From Candidatus Villigracilaceae bacterium (GTDB lineage: Bacteria > Chloroflexota > Anaerolineae > Anaerolineales > Villigracilaceae), in assembly GCA_026645935.1 (NCBI GenBank), contig JAPKMP010000002.1, forward strand, positions 1 through 64,000: 64,000 nucleotides of DNA. The letters run 5' to 3'. Positions 8,699-17,307 of the stretch are shown here, piece after piece. Every line of letters begins with the position of its first letter. Position 1 is the first letter of the stretch. Made by a program: the position numbers and the translations under genes. The notes under the pieces are model-generated. The model searched no databases, was not told where the DNA came from, and saw nothing but the letters and a program-made list of their open reading frames with translations.

Positions 8699-9676
8699 AT
8701 GAACGAGAGTAAGACTCCAAACTTCCATATCCGCGACCTTCCCATCTATGGCGACGCCATTCTCGCGCCAATGGACGGGTACTCCGACTGGCCCTTTCGT
8801 TCCATTTGCCGCGAGCTGGGCTCTGCCATGAGCTACACCGAGTTCATCAAGGTGGAAAAGATTCTCAGCAAATCCAAACAGCCTGCCAAGAGAATGTATT
8901 TCACCGAGCCGGAACGCCCGATCACGTTTCAAATTTACGGCGACGATCCTGACCTTATTTTGCAAGCGGCGTTGAAAATTCAGGAGAACGATCCCGATGT
9001 GATCGACCTCAACATGGGATGCCCCGCCAAAACCATCGCGGACCGCGGCGCGGGCGTGGGCATGATGCCTTCCCCTCTGCGCATTGCGCGGACGTTTCGC
9101 AAACTCGTCAGGCATTTACGCGTGCCTGTTACAGGAAAAATCCGCCTTGGCTGGGAGAGGAACAAAAACTACAAACTCATCGCGCGAATCGTCGAAGAAG
9201 AAGGCGGCTCGCTGATCGCCATTCATGGACGCACGAAGGAACAACGCTATGCGGGGAACGCCGATTGGGACGCCATCGCCGAAGTGAAGTCCACTGTCAA
9301 GATCCCCGTCATTGGAAGCGGCGATGTGAAGACTGTCACGGATATCGACCGCATGAAGGCTTATACAAACGTGGATGCGGTGATGATCGGCCGTGGGGCG
9401 ATTCCCAATCCCTGGATTTTTTCACGTCTCGATCGCGACCAGGTCCCGCCGGAGATGATGAAAGAGACCATCCGCAAACATCTCGCAAGGAGCGTTGAGT
9501 TCTATGGCGAGGAAGATGGTCAGCGTCTGTTCCGCAAGAACGCGGTCCAATATGTGATGATGAATCATCTCACACGCGATGAACGCCGCGAAATTCTACG
9601 TTCTCGTCCGTCTGCCGAGTTTTTGGAACTGCTTGAAAGAATTTACGACTCGCCCATTCTTCAGCTACAGACCTGA
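8699..9676 (+). CDS. tRNA-dihydrouridine synthase
   Basis: 325 residues, an FMN TIM-barrel enzyme that reduces uridine in the tRNA D-loop with NADPH. Motifs: ILAPMDGYSDWPFR at the start of the barrel, catalytic Cys108 in DLNMGCPAKT, HGRTKEQRYAG, and the phosphate-binding segment GSGDVKT with VMIGRGAIPNPW. The C-terminal helical domain is present. It could be DusB-like, but the subgroup cannot be fixed by eye. Its TGA stop lies inside a 34-bp palindrome. Confidence 0.93.
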   Translation: MNESKTPNFHIRDLPIYGDAILAPMDGYSDWPFRSICRELGSAMSYTEFIKVEKILSKSKQPAKRMYFTEPERPITFQIYGDDPDLILQAALKIQENDPDVIDLNMGCPAKTIADRGAGVGMMPSPLRIARTFRKLVRHLRVPVTGKIRLGWERNKNYKLIARIVEEEGGSLIAIHGRTKEQRYAGNADWDAIAEVKSTVKIPVIGSGDVKTVTDIDRMKAYTNVDAVMIGRGAIPNPWIFSRLDRDQVPPEMMKETIRKHLARSVEFYGEEDGQRLFRKNAVQYVMMNHLTRDERREILRSRPSAEFLELLERIYDSPILQLQT

Positions 9677-9702
9677 CAGGTATTCGAAAACCTGTCAGGT
9701 CT
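9669..9702. repeat. Palindrome overlapping the dus stop codon
   Basis: Arms AGACCTGACAGGT and ACCTGTCAGGTCT (13 bp, perfect) around 8 bases. The dus TGA (9674-9676) is inside the left arm. It probably acts as a 3'-end hairpin. Confidence 0.85.
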
Positions 9703-9707
9703 TACCT

Positions 9708-9713
9708 TATAAT
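9708..9713 (+). promoter_or_regulatory. -10 box of a leaderless transcript
   Basis: TATAAT ends 6 bases before the ATG at 9720, directly after the dus 3' palindrome. Confidence 0.6.
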
Positions 9714-9719
9714 AACAAT

Positions 9720-10208
9720 ATGATCCTCGACCTTCCCTATATTCTCGAAACGCGGCGCAATCACGCGCTCGAACACGCCACCATTCATCTGCTTTCGCGA
9801 AAACACCCCGGCAAACGCATGGCGGGACATTCCAACCCCACCGGTTTTTTTCTGCTCGGCGATCTGGTTACGCAGGATATTTGGTCGGCAGCGACGGAGG
9901 CGTATACCCGACTCAACTCCGGTGAAAGCGGATTGGCGATTCATCCGGGCTGCGGCACCAACCTTGCGACCACCGCGCTTCTCTCCGCGACCTTTGCCTG
10001 GTTCCCGCTGCGAGGGACACGGTCCATGCTGTGGCGGTTGATGTTGGTTCCATTTGCATTGATGTTTGCGGTTGCGGGATACCAGCTCAGCAAGCCGCTC
10101 GGACCGTGGCTGCAGAAATATGTCACCACCGAAGCGGATTTGGGCGAAATGAAGATCGTGGATATTACGCCTGTTCGCAGGGGCGTGCATCGGGTAATTA
10201 CCAGGTAG
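9720..10208 (+). CDS. Small membrane protein with an RRNHALEHATIH motif (DUF6391-like)
   Basis: 162 residues. The frame is open further upstream inside dus, but the ATG at 9720 has a perfect -10 box at leaderless distance and begins MILDLPYILETRRNHALEHA, so it is chosen. The N-terminal RRNHALEHATIHLL block with two His and a Glu could bind metal. A later HPGCGTN block precedes two hydrophobic segments (TTALLSATFAWFPL and WRLMLVPFALMFAVAGYQL). I recall similar proteins under a domain of unknown function in cyanobacteria and Chloroflexota; no role is assigned. Confidence 0.65.
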   Translation: MILDLPYILETRRNHALEHATIHLLSRKHPGKRMAGHSNPTGFFLLGDLVTQDIWSAATEAYTRLNSGESGLAIHPGCGTNLATTALLSATFAWFPLRGTRSMLWRLMLVPFALMFAVAGYQLSKPLGPWLQKYVTTEADLGEMKIVDITPVRRGVHRVITR

Positions 10209-10232
10209 GGACACGATATATCGTGTCCCTAC
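10205..10232. repeat. 28-bp perfect palindrome overlapping a stop codon
   Basis: GTAGGGACACGATA followed directly by its reverse complement. The TAG at 10206-10208 is the stop codon of the preceding gene. Confidence 0.9.
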
Positions 10233-10241
10233 GATTTCAAC

Positions 10242-11210
10242 ATGCCGGCCATTTTCCTCCTCTACGGAAACGACGAATTCGCCATCGCGCGCAGGATCAG
10301 GGAATTCGAGTCCGAGTTCACTGACCCGACCGCGGCGGAAATGAACACGACCCGCCTTGAAGCGCGGACGATGACCGAGAACGGCCTCAACAACGCGGTC
10401 AATGCCATGCCCTTCCTCGCGCCGAGGAGATTGGTCTTCATTGCCCAGCCTTCCGGCAAATACAACAAGCCGGAATTGCGCCGGAAATTTTTGGAATTTC
10501 TGGAAAAGGCGCCCGACTCGACAAAGCTGGTAATTCACGAATCCATCGAGCCGAAGGAGGCGGAAAAGCATTGGCTGGTGAAGTGGGCGGATAAAAAAAA
10601 GCCGCTGGTAAAAACGCAGGCGTTCATGCTCCCGCGTCTGAAAGACATGCCCGGCTGGATCGTCAATGAGGCAAAGAATCAAGGCGGGAAAATGGAACCA
10701 AGCGCCGCGGCAAAACTCGCCGAAATGACCGGCGTGGATACCCGCCAGGCGGGGATGGAGATCGCCAAGCTGCTGGCATATGTCAACTGGGAGCGACCCG
10801 TGCGCGGGTCCGATGTGGAGGCGGTTTGCATCGTCACATCGCAGCAAAGCGTGTTCGATTTCGTCGATGCGTTATCGCAGGGGAATGCCAGGGTTGCGCA
10901 AAAGTTGTTGCATCGTCTGTTGGAGAGCGAAGACCCGTTCTCGCTGTGGGGGATGGTGGTGCGCCAGTTCCGTTTGCTGATTCAAGCCAGGGAGATTTTG
11001 GACGGGCGCGGGAACAAAGACGACGTGGCGCGGGCATTGAGCGTCCATCCTTATGTGGCGGAAAAAGCGACCGCCCAGGCTGGACGGTTCTCGATGGACT
11101 CGCTGGAGGGAATTTACCATCGCCTGCTGCGAATCGACGAGCAGGTAAAAACAAGCCAGGTCACACTGGACCTGGCTCTCGATACGCTGGTGGTAGAACT
11201 GGCGCGTTAG
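10242..11210 (+). CDS. holA: DNA polymerase III subunit delta
   Basis: 322 residues, the normal size of HolA, the clamp-loader subunit that opens the beta sliding clamp. It begins MPAIFLLYGNDEFAIARRI, where the family has its degenerate P-loop region. It continues with LVFIAQPSG in the first domain, and has the typical C-terminal segment SVFDFVDALSQGNARVA with LLIQAREIL. It overlaps nothing and lies 33 bases after the preceding gene, separated by the palindrome at 10205. The convergent small gene starts 3 bases after its stop. Confidence 0.9.
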   Translation: MPAIFLLYGNDEFAIARRIREFESEFTDPTAAEMNTTRLEARTMTENGLNNAVNAMPFLAPRRLVFIAQPSGKYNKPELRRKFLEFLEKAPDSTKLVIHESIEPKEAEKHWLVKWADKKKPLVKTQAFMLPRLKDMPGWIVNEAKNQGGKMEPSAAAKLAEMTGVDTRQAGMEIAKLLAYVNWERPVRGSDVEAVCIVTSQQSVFDFVDALSQGNARVAQKLLHRLLESEDPFSLWGMVVRQFRLLIQAREILDGRGNKDDVARALSVHPYVAEKATAQAGRFSMDSLEGIYHRLLRIDEQVKTSQVTLDLALDTLVVELAR

Positions 11211-11213
11211 TTT

Positions 11214-11585
11214 TCACGGCACGAAATCAGTGGTCGAGATTCCCCCGATGAGCGCCAGGATCAACACAAGACAATAAGGCGCAAGGCAGAGAAAATTCAG
11301 CGCAAGCCCGGCAATTGCCAATCCGCGTTTCGGGTCTTTATTCCGGAGTGCGAGGATGCCGAAGGCAACTCCCGCGCCTGTCAATACTATGGTAAGTATC
11401 GCCATGACGGCACCGCCGCCGAAGATAAGCGTATAACCCGCAGTTTCGCCGTCCATGCCGAAGTTGAGTCCACCTTCGGTCATCACTCCGAAGAGGAGAA
11501 AATACACGCACCAGATCACTGCGACGAGAATGGCGAGGATGAAGGAGAATGTGCCAAGCCGGGTCTGTTTTTCAGGGGGTTGCAT
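11214..11585 (-). CDS. Small membrane protein, DUF4190-like
   Basis: 123 residues with three or four transmembrane helices. A short cytoplasmic tail leads into FSFILAILVAVIWCVYFLLF, then a helix around 55-75, a short basic turn (GILALRNKDPKRGLAIAGL) and a last helix. The last motif, a hydrophobic hairpin flanking an arginine/lysine turn, is the usual DUF4190 pattern. It is convergent with holA. No function can be given. Confidence 0.6.
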   Translation of the reverse strand: MQPPEKQTRLGTFSFILAILVAVIWCVYFLLFGVMTEGGLNFGMDGETAGYTLIFGGGAVMAILTIVLTGAGVAFGILALRNKDPKRGLAIAGLALNFLCLAPYCLVLILALIGGISTTDFVP

Positions 11586-11714
11586 GGGTGACTCCGTGAT
11601 AAGGTTTTTATTCCAGTTCAGGGTAAACTTTCAAGGCGAGAGAATTGTAATGCGAGGGTATAATTTTAGATAGTTCGTTTGAAAAACCAAAAGATTGTAA
11701 TTTGGGAGATTCGC

Positions 11715-12623
11715 ATGGCTATTCCTGACTACCAATCCTTGATGTTGCCACTGGTTAAACTTGCTTCCGATAAAAACGAACATTCTTTACAAGAAGCGAC
11801 TCAAACAATAGCTAAAGAATTCAATCTTTCTGAAACTGACTTGGCGGAACTTCTACCGAGTGGAAGAAAGACCCGCTTTTATGACCGAATCGGTTGGGCT
11901 GTCACTTATCTTCGTAAGGCAGGCTTGTTAAATTCTCAAGGGAGAGGAAGGTTTCAAATTACTCAAAGAGGGTTGGATGTTCTAAAGAATCCACCACAAC
12001 GTATCAATGTCGAATTCCTTGAGCAGTACGAAGAATTTGTAGAATTTCGGACAAGGCGCGATAGGGAGGATGAAGAAGTACCAATAGTGGAAAAACTTGA
12101 AATTCAAACCCCAGAAGAAGCCATTGAAGCTGCCTACCAAAACCTTCGCCAAACCCTAGCTGATGAAGTTTTGCAAGCTGTAAAGAATTGTTCGCCAGCA
12201 TTTTTCGAAAGGCTTGTCATAGATGTTCTTGTTAAAATGGGATATGGCGGTACGCGTAAAGATGCTGGAAAAGCTATTGGCAGAAGTGGGGATGGTGGTA
12301 TTGATGGAATTATCAATGAGGACCGCCTTGGGCTTGATGTAATCTATATTCAAGCAAAGAAATGGGAGGGATCTGTCGGACGCCCTGAATTGCAAAAATT
12401 CGCTGGCGCATTGCAAGGGAAACGAGCCAAAAAAGGGATTTTCATTTCCACTTCAACCTTCACAAGTGAAGCAAAAGAATATGTGTCTCAAATTGACAGC
12501 AAAATCACTCTTATCGATGGAGAAGCCTTGGGTCAATTAATGATCGACTACAATGTAGGTATTAATTCCATCGCCACTTACGAATTGAAGAAGATAGATA
12601 GCGATTATTTTGTTGAAGAGTAA
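11715..12623 (+). CDS. mrr: Mrr-type restriction endonuclease (type IV-like)
   Basis: 302 residues from the ATG at 11715, which has GGGAG six bases upstream; a TTG at 11679 would add 12 residues. Residues about 3-92 form the Mrr N-terminal winged-helix domain (MAIPDYQSLMLPL). The rest is the Mrr catalytic PD-(D/E)XK domain: E165, D197 in GDGGIDGII, and Q213-A-K215 in IYIQAKKW. Enzymes of this family cut modified DNA. There is no methyltransferase partner nearby, as expected for type IV. The gene is visibly AT-richer than its neighbours, which suggests recent acquisition. Confidence 0.92.
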   Translation: MAIPDYQSLMLPLVKLASDKNEHSLQEATQTIAKEFNLSETDLAELLPSGRKTRFYDRIGWAVTYLRKAGLLNSQGRGRFQITQRGLDVLKNPPQRINVEFLEQYEEFVEFRTRRDREDEEVPIVEKLEIQTPEEAIEAAYQNLRQTLADEVLQAVKNCSPAFFERLVIDVLVKMGYGGTRKDAGKAIGRSGDGGIDGIINEDRLGLDVIYIQAKKWEGSVGRPELQKFAGALQGKRAKKGIFISTSTFTSEAKEYVSQIDSKITLIDGEALGQLMIDYNVGINSIATYELKKIDSDYFVEE

Positions 12624-12724
12624 ATAGCATATCGCTCTGATCTCTTCGACGAGTTTGGTTTAAACTCGGCTAAGAATCCCTAAAATAATCATAGAGATTC
12701 TTCGCTCAGAATAACACATAGAAA

Positions 12725-13666
12725 ATGACCAACCTCAAAACCGCCTCTGCCAGATTCGACTCGCTTACCAACGGAAAATGTCGTCCGCAGTCTGCCGCGT
12801 TGACGTTTGATTCGACAGGTGACCCGCGCGCGCTGGATCATTACTTTCCCATTGTGCGCCTGCTTGATGATGCCAGTTCGTTTTATCAACTCGTTCAGCA
12901 CATCGCGGAGCATCCCAACTTTGATTTGCAGCTGATCGGCGCGCATAAAGAAAATCTCACCTCTCAAATGCCCCCATCCGTGCGGCATCTCGTTGCAGGT
13001 CATCTCGCCGAAGTCTTCTACTTCCGGCAGGACATTCTTGCGCGTTTTCTTTCCAGTCCGCGCCATTTTCAACTGTACACCACGCCCGAAGCCTTTCAAC
13101 AGGATGGCGGCGTGGCTGGCGGTTGTTACAACCCCGCGCGCGAATCGATTCACCTCGTGCTATCGCGCCTCTTCGAAGGTTTCAACGGCGCGACGCCGGG
13201 CGTGTGTCCGTTCCTGCATGAGCTGGGTCACATGCTCGATGCGTTCGACGCAGGCTCCTGGTCCATGAAACGAGGCGAGGGACTGTATCCCGGATTAAGA
13301 GCCAGCGACGGAGATATCTTCACACCAAAAGCGCGGGATTATTTCATCAAAGGCAAACGCCTCGAGTTGACCCGTTACCTGTCCCGCTTCGAGGGAGATT
13401 TATCCCAGCCGATACCGATCGGGCATCCATACGTCTTTCAGAACGACGGCGAATTTCTTGCAGGCTATTTTGAGATGTTCTTCCGCAACCCGCATTACTT
13501 CGCCCTGCAAAACGCGGAATTGTTCATGGCATACGTTGAGTTGTTTGGCTATGACACGCGCCGCGCGTGGACGGAGGATTTCCCGCATTACGTCAACGCC
13601 AACCGCAGTTTTTATGCCAGCGGTCAAAAGCCGAATAAATCAGGCTTGAGCCTCCCTAAAGAGTGA
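12725..13666 (+). CDS. Putative zinc metallopeptidase (HELGH)
   Basis: 313 residues, no signal peptide, so probably cytoplasmic. The centre has CPFLHELGHMLDAFDAG, an HEXXH zinc motif (H165, E166, H169). About 75 residues on is NDGEFLAGYFEMFFRNP, whose Glu (243 or 250) would be a third ligand, as in gluzincins of the MtfA or lethal-factor type. A Cys-containing stretch GGCYNPARE precedes the motif. It is followed after 3 bases by a 97-residue gene, so the two are probably cotranscribed. The family is not recognised precisely. Confidence 0.6.
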   Translation: MTNLKTASARFDSLTNGKCRPQSAALTFDSTGDPRALDHYFPIVRLLDDASSFYQLVQHIAEHPNFDLQLIGAHKENLTSQMPPSVRHLVAGHLAEVFYFRQDILARFLSSPRHFQLYTTPEAFQQDGGVAGGCYNPARESIHLVLSRLFEGFNGATPGVCPFLHELGHMLDAFDAGSWSMKRGEGLYPGLRASDGDIFTPKARDYFIKGKRLELTRYLSRFEGDLSQPIPIGHPYVFQNDGEFLAGYFEMFFRNPHYFALQNAELFMAYVELFGYDTRRAWTEDFPHYVNANRSFYASGQKPNKSGLSLPKE

Positions 13667-13669
13667 CAC

Positions 13670-13963
13670 ATGGACGAAGATGAATTCGTCATCTTTGCCG
13701 AGCTGGAACGCGATAATTTCGAAGAGATTCTTGCCCGCCTGATGCAGTATTATCCCGGCATCCAATCCGGCAGGCAGGGCGACGACTGGATCTGGGTCCG
13801 TTTCGGTGACGACAAGGTGGAGATCGATTCATTCACATCCATGCAGTTGGAAGTGAAAGCAAAACGACAACAATCCGCCGTCGCTCGGAAACTCGTCAGC
13901 CTCATGGAACCCCGTTGGGTCTTGCAGGTTTTCGACCCACCCAAAGATGACCTAACCCGCTAA
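13670..13963 (+). CDS. Hypothetical 97-residue acidic protein
   Basis: A small soluble protein, MDEDEFVIFAELERDNFEEI at the start, with a mixed alpha/beta pattern and the segment DDWIWVRFGDDKVEID. It starts 3 bases after the putative metallopeptidase and is likely translated with it. Its last 12 bases overlap the convergent glycosyltransferase. I do not recognise the family; it may be a partner of the peptidase, which is only an inference from position. Confidence 0.55.
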   Translation: MDEDEFVIFAELERDNFEEILARLMQYYPGIQSGRQGDDWIWVRFGDDKVEIDSFTSMQLEVKAKRQQSAVARKLVSLMEPRWVLQVFDPPKDDLTR

Positions 13964-14881
13964 CTTCTTTTTTCGCCGCGCCAGCATTGCCTCGCGCAGC
14001 CTCCCCAAACCCAGCAAATTCAAAACCGCTGAAACGAAAATATTCATGCGCCTCAGGGCGACCGGCGGATAAATGAGCAAAGCCCGGAACCATGCCCTTA
14101 AAGCTTGTGCGGGCAGAACGCCGTCGAGCAGATAACGCGCGTCCACACGGAAGGCGGAGGCGTGGGCGCGTCGGTCGATCTTATGCAGGGTGGCTGCCAG
14201 GTCTTTATCCTGCGCGATGGTTTCCAAAATACGAAAGGCTTCACGTCCGAATTCGGCGGCTTTGGCGACGTTCTTCGCCTCGGCATGATAGCGCGCCGCA
14301 GACCAGGTTTGATCCACATGCAGGATGCGCCCGCGTTTGGCGATTTGAATCCACAACAGGTGGTCGAGCAGAAAGTGGAACGTGGAATCGAGCCCGTTCG
14401 TTTTTTGTAACGCCGAGCGGCGCATGAAAACGGCGGGTTGACCGATGATCTGAAAACACAGCAAATCTTCAAGCGTGAGTTGTCTGTATGTGAGCGTGTT
14501 GATAGTTTGCCCGTTCTCGTCCACGGCGAGCATGTTTCCATACGCCAAAAGGACATCAGGATTCTCTTCAAACACTTTTACCGCTTTGCTGATGGTCCCT
14601 GGCAGGTAGTAATCGTCAGAGTTGAGCCAGGCAACGATCCCGCCTCTGGCGCGGGCAAATCCCTTGTTAATGGCTTCCGCCTGCCCTCTATCCTTTATCG
14701 ATTCCCAGTGAGCCAATCTGTCCGCATACTTCTTGATAATCTCCACGCTGCCATCGGTGGAGGCGCCGTCCATGACGATGTATTCGATGCGTGGATGGTC
14801 CTGCTCCAACACCGAGAGAATCGTCTGCTCGAGATACCTGGCTTGGTTATACGAGGGGGTGATGATGGAAACGAGGGTCAT
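13952..14881 (-). CDS. GT2 family glycosyltransferase
   Basis: 309 residues. GT-A fold start VSIITPSYNQARYLEQTI, then DGASTDGSVEII for nucleotide-sugar binding, a second acidic motif WLNSDDYYLPG (DXD-type), and a C-terminal amphipathic segment likely to lie on the membrane. It transfers a sugar from a nucleotide donor to a growing surface glycan. It is the most downstream gene of the minus-strand glycan region and follows the polytopic transferase, with a short palindrome between them. Confidence 0.88.
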   Translation of the reverse strand: MTLVSIITPSYNQARYLEQTILSVLEQDHPRIEYIVMDGASTDGSVEIIKKYADRLAHWESIKDRGQAEAINKGFARARGGIVAWLNSDDYYLPGTISKAVKVFEENPDVLLAYGNMLAVDENGQTINTLTYRQLTLEDLLCFQIIGQPAVFMRRSALQKTNGLDSTFHFLLDHLLWIQIAKRGRILHVDQTWSAARYHAEAKNVAKAAEFGREAFRILETIAQDKDLAATLHKIDRRAHASAFRVDARYLLDGVLPAQALRAWFRALLIYPPVALRRMNIFVSAVLNLLGLGRLREAMLARRKKKLAG

Positions 14882-14890
14882 AACAGATTG

Positions 14891-14917
14891 GTAGGGACGA
14901 CGCGTGCGCGTCCCTAC
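14891..14917. repeat. Palindrome between two glycan genes
   Basis: GTAGGGACG / CGTCCCTAC arms around 9 bases; the same GTAGGG...CCCTAC family as the elements at 10205 and 27615. Confidence 0.7.
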
Positions 14918-14920
14918 AGG

Positions 14921-16435
14921 TTACCTGAGGTCGTACAAAAGATATCCATCCCCTTGAACGGCAATGGGGTAAGTGTCGAGAATATTTTTCAAGCCGGGTT
15001 GTTTGTCCAATTGACCAAAGGCAGTGACGAGGAAATAATCCTTCCCCTCGGTCAATTCATCGAATTGCGCGGCGGTATCTTTATCGGGGTTGCGTTCCGC
15101 GCTCAATTCGGTGGCGAGGGGCCACAGGTCCACTTTGCGCCAGCCGTACATCATCAAGCGATAGCCATAATCCTGCGTCAACGCGATGACCTTTGCATCC
15201 GCTGGGAAGGCTTCGCCGACTTGATTCCAAAACGCAGGCTCATGATGAAAATCCTCCGCCGCGAGGACGGATCGCGCCGCATAAGCCTGATACCCGATCA
15301 CAGCAATGACCAGCGCGACGAAACCCGCGCGTCCGACCCCGCTGATGGTTGATACATATTCTGTGAGTGGATTCAACGCCACCGCCAATCCCAGCGCAAT
15401 GACGGGAATCAGTTGAATGTGATAGTAGCTATGCGTGTACATCTGGAAGGGCAAAGTCAAGCCGTAAAGCAGGTAGCCGATCCATAAACCAACGAGCAGC
15501 CAGCGCATCCGGGACGGGGCGATGAGCGCTCCTGCAATGCCGAGGAAGAGAATGGTCAGCCCAAAGAGGCTGCCGAGAAACGCCAGCCATTTGGTGTAGA
15601 AGTCGGTGTTGGTAATGAGATCGACCAGCGCCACCGTCCATGCAAAGAAATATTCAGTGGAACGACCCTGGTTGAGAAAAACGTAATGGATTAAAGCTGG
15701 CATGACCATGAGTCCAGCCATTGCCCAGACCTGCTTCAATTTCCAGAAACCTTTCCCGAGTGTGAACAGGACCAAAGCGGTGGTGGCGGCTGCAACCATA
15801 AAAGCGATGACGACCTTGACCAGTGTGGCAAAACCGAGGAAAACAGCGGCAAGGATCGCCCATTTCCAGGTTGACCTCACCCCCAACCCCTCGCCTGACA
15901 GGAGAGGGGAGTTGTCCTCACTCCAACGGTAGAGGAAGTAAATGCCGATGACAAAGGCAGAGGCCATCAAAGGATCGGGTTGGAAGGAGCGGCTGGACTG
16001 TACGGAGAATGGTAGCACGAAATAATATGCCATTGCGATCAACGCCGCCCATGGAGAAACAACACGGCGCATCAGGTCGATAAGAGCCAGGCCCGCCGCC
16101 AGCCAGAAAAAGGTCAGCCACACGCGGGCAACGGCGATGTTCTCTCCACCCGTGAGAAAGTAGCTGTAAGCGACAATGGATTCGATGATGGGAGGTTCGT
16201 ATTTCCCAACAGCATTCGCAAATGATGCCGCAAGCCCACGCTGTTCCTCACTCGCCGAGGGTAATGCGTTGTAATAGATTTCCCTGGCGACCAGCGAATT
16301 GCGTAACTGGCGCGAAGGTTGAAAATCCAATGGGGGATCGGTCAGATCGAGGAGTCGGAGGAGTCCGCCCAGGGCGAGGAGAAGGATGAAGAGGAAGGAC
16401 CAGCTATGAGGTCGGGTTTGAGGCGCGGAGTTCAT
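14921..16435 (-). CDS. Polytopic membrane glycosyltransferase (GT39/ArnT-like)
   Basis: 504 residues from the ATG at 16435 (a TTG one codon upstream is possible). It has about 10-12 transmembrane helices. The first outer loop holds DLTDPPLDFQPSRQLRNSLVAREIYY, in the place where GT-C enzymes carry their catalytic Asp, followed by a Glu-Pro-Pro-containing loop. Such enzymes use lipid-linked sugars outside the membrane. An 18-residue insert near the middle (EDNSPLLSGEGLGVRSTW) is encoded by a dispersed repeat at 15875-15918. Confidence 0.75.
   Translation of the reverse strand: MNSAPQTRPHSWSFLFILLLALGGLLRLLDLTDPPLDFQPSRQLRNSLVAREIYYNALPSASEEQRGLAASFANAVGKYEPPIIESIVAYSYFLTGGENIAVARVWLTFFWLAAGLALIDLMRRVVSPWAALIAMAYYFVLPFSVQSSRSFQPDPLMASAFVIGIYFLYRWSEDNSPLLSGEGLGVRSTWKWAILAAVFLGFATLVKVVIAFMVAAATTALVLFTLGKGFWKLKQVWAMAGLMVMPALIHYVFLNQGRSTEYFFAWTVALVDLITNTDFYTKWLAFLGSLFGLTILFLGIAGALIAPSRMRWLLVGLWIGYLLYGLTLPFQMYTHSYYHIQLIPVIALGLAVALNPLTEYVSTISGVGRAGFVALVIAVIGYQAYAARSVLAAEDFHHEPAFWNQVGEAFPADAKVIALTQDYGYRLMMYGWRKVDLWPLATELSAERNPDKDTAAQFDELTEGKDYFLVTAFGQLDKQPGLKNILDTYPIAVQGDGYLLYDLR
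15875..15918. repeat. Dispersed C-rich palindromic repeat inside the GT39-like gene
   Basis: The block CCTCACCCCCAACCCCTCGC, a 5-base turn and GGAGAGGGGAG form a hairpin-like element of a kind widely dispersed in bacterial genomes. It is read in frame by the host gene as part of a cytoplasmic or outside loop. Confidence 0.65.
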
Positions 16436-16492
16436 CAATGTATCCGTAATTCGTGATACGCAAATCTAAAATCGCAGATCTGAAATCGTCAA

Positions 16493-17305
16493 TCAGAAGA
16501 GGGAATTGTATTCGACTTTGGGGAAGACGGTTAATTTGCCGCCGACGGTTGCGTCGACGACTTGACGCCCGGCTTTTTTGTAGGCTTCGCGCGCCATGAT
16601 GTAGCCGATCTCGGATGTGTCGAGATCGGGGAGTTGCCACCTGACTCCCTTGCCGAAATAATTCGGCATGAAATGATTCGGGTCATCGCCTTCGGAGGTG
16701 ACGGTCTTGTTCGCATCGCCCTTCGAGGCAAAGTTATGGTCCACGCCGATGAGCACGACCTGATCGAAGCCCATGTGGAATGCGATCTGCAGTGCCACGG
16801 TGGTGACGGTCGCGCCCTCCCACACGCGCCCGCGCACATCGGAGGAAAATTTCGGACCGGTATATGAGGTGTAGATGAAGTTGGTCGTTTTGTTATAGGT
16901 TCTATCGGTGAAGAACCGGTGCGAGCGCCAGGAGAGAAATTTTGGCATCGTCAACGCGGAGATATCTTCGACGAACTGTTCGATGACCAGGTCGTTGATG
17001 GAGGCGAAATAAGTGGTTTGGAACCCGAGCTCGGGGAATGCAACATAGAATCGATTCATCCCGAACGTGATCTCATCTCTGAGTTTGGAAAGGTCGGTCT
17101 GCTTGAGCGATGGTCCGTTGCCGATGATGAAGGCCCGCCTGCCTTTGTGAATATCCTTATACGCGGCAAGACGTCCGATGCTTTCGCGCCGCCAGGGATG
17201 AAGGTAGGCGGCGGGAAGTTCGGGCAGCCTGCGGAGAGAATCGTTGACGGATCGCGCCGCATTCCAAGCCGAAGACGGGACGATGCGTTTGAGGGTTTGT
17301 TTCAT
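16493..17305 (-). CDS. MptE-like (DUF115) protein
   Basis: About 270 residues; the ATG at 17305 is used, and a TTG two codons earlier is possible. It has the hallmark RRAFIIGNGPSLKQTDLSKL near residue 55, then FGMNRFY and ALQIAFHMGFDQVVLIGVDHNF. These are features of the 6-hydroxymethylpterin-diphosphokinase-like family, which also includes the Maf-type glycosyltransferases that add nonulosonic acids. In this glycan context, with a CMP-sugar synthetase nearby, a glycosyltransferase or sugar-binding role is more plausible than pterin metabolism. Confidence 0.75.
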   Translation of the reverse strand: MKQTLKRIVPSSAWNAARSVNDSLRRLPELPAAYLHPWRRESIGRLAAYKDIHKGRRAFIIGNGPSLKQTDLSKLRDEITFGMNRFYVAFPELGFQTTYFASINDLVIEQFVEDISALTMPKFLSWRSHRFFTDRTYNKTTNFIYTSYTGPKFSSDVRGRVWEGATVTTVALQIAFHMGFDQVVLIGVDHNFASKGDANKTVTSEGDDPNHFMPNYFGKGVRWQLPDLDTSEIGYIMAREAYKKAGRQVVDATVGGKLTVFPKVEYNSLF

Positions 17306-17307
17306 GC

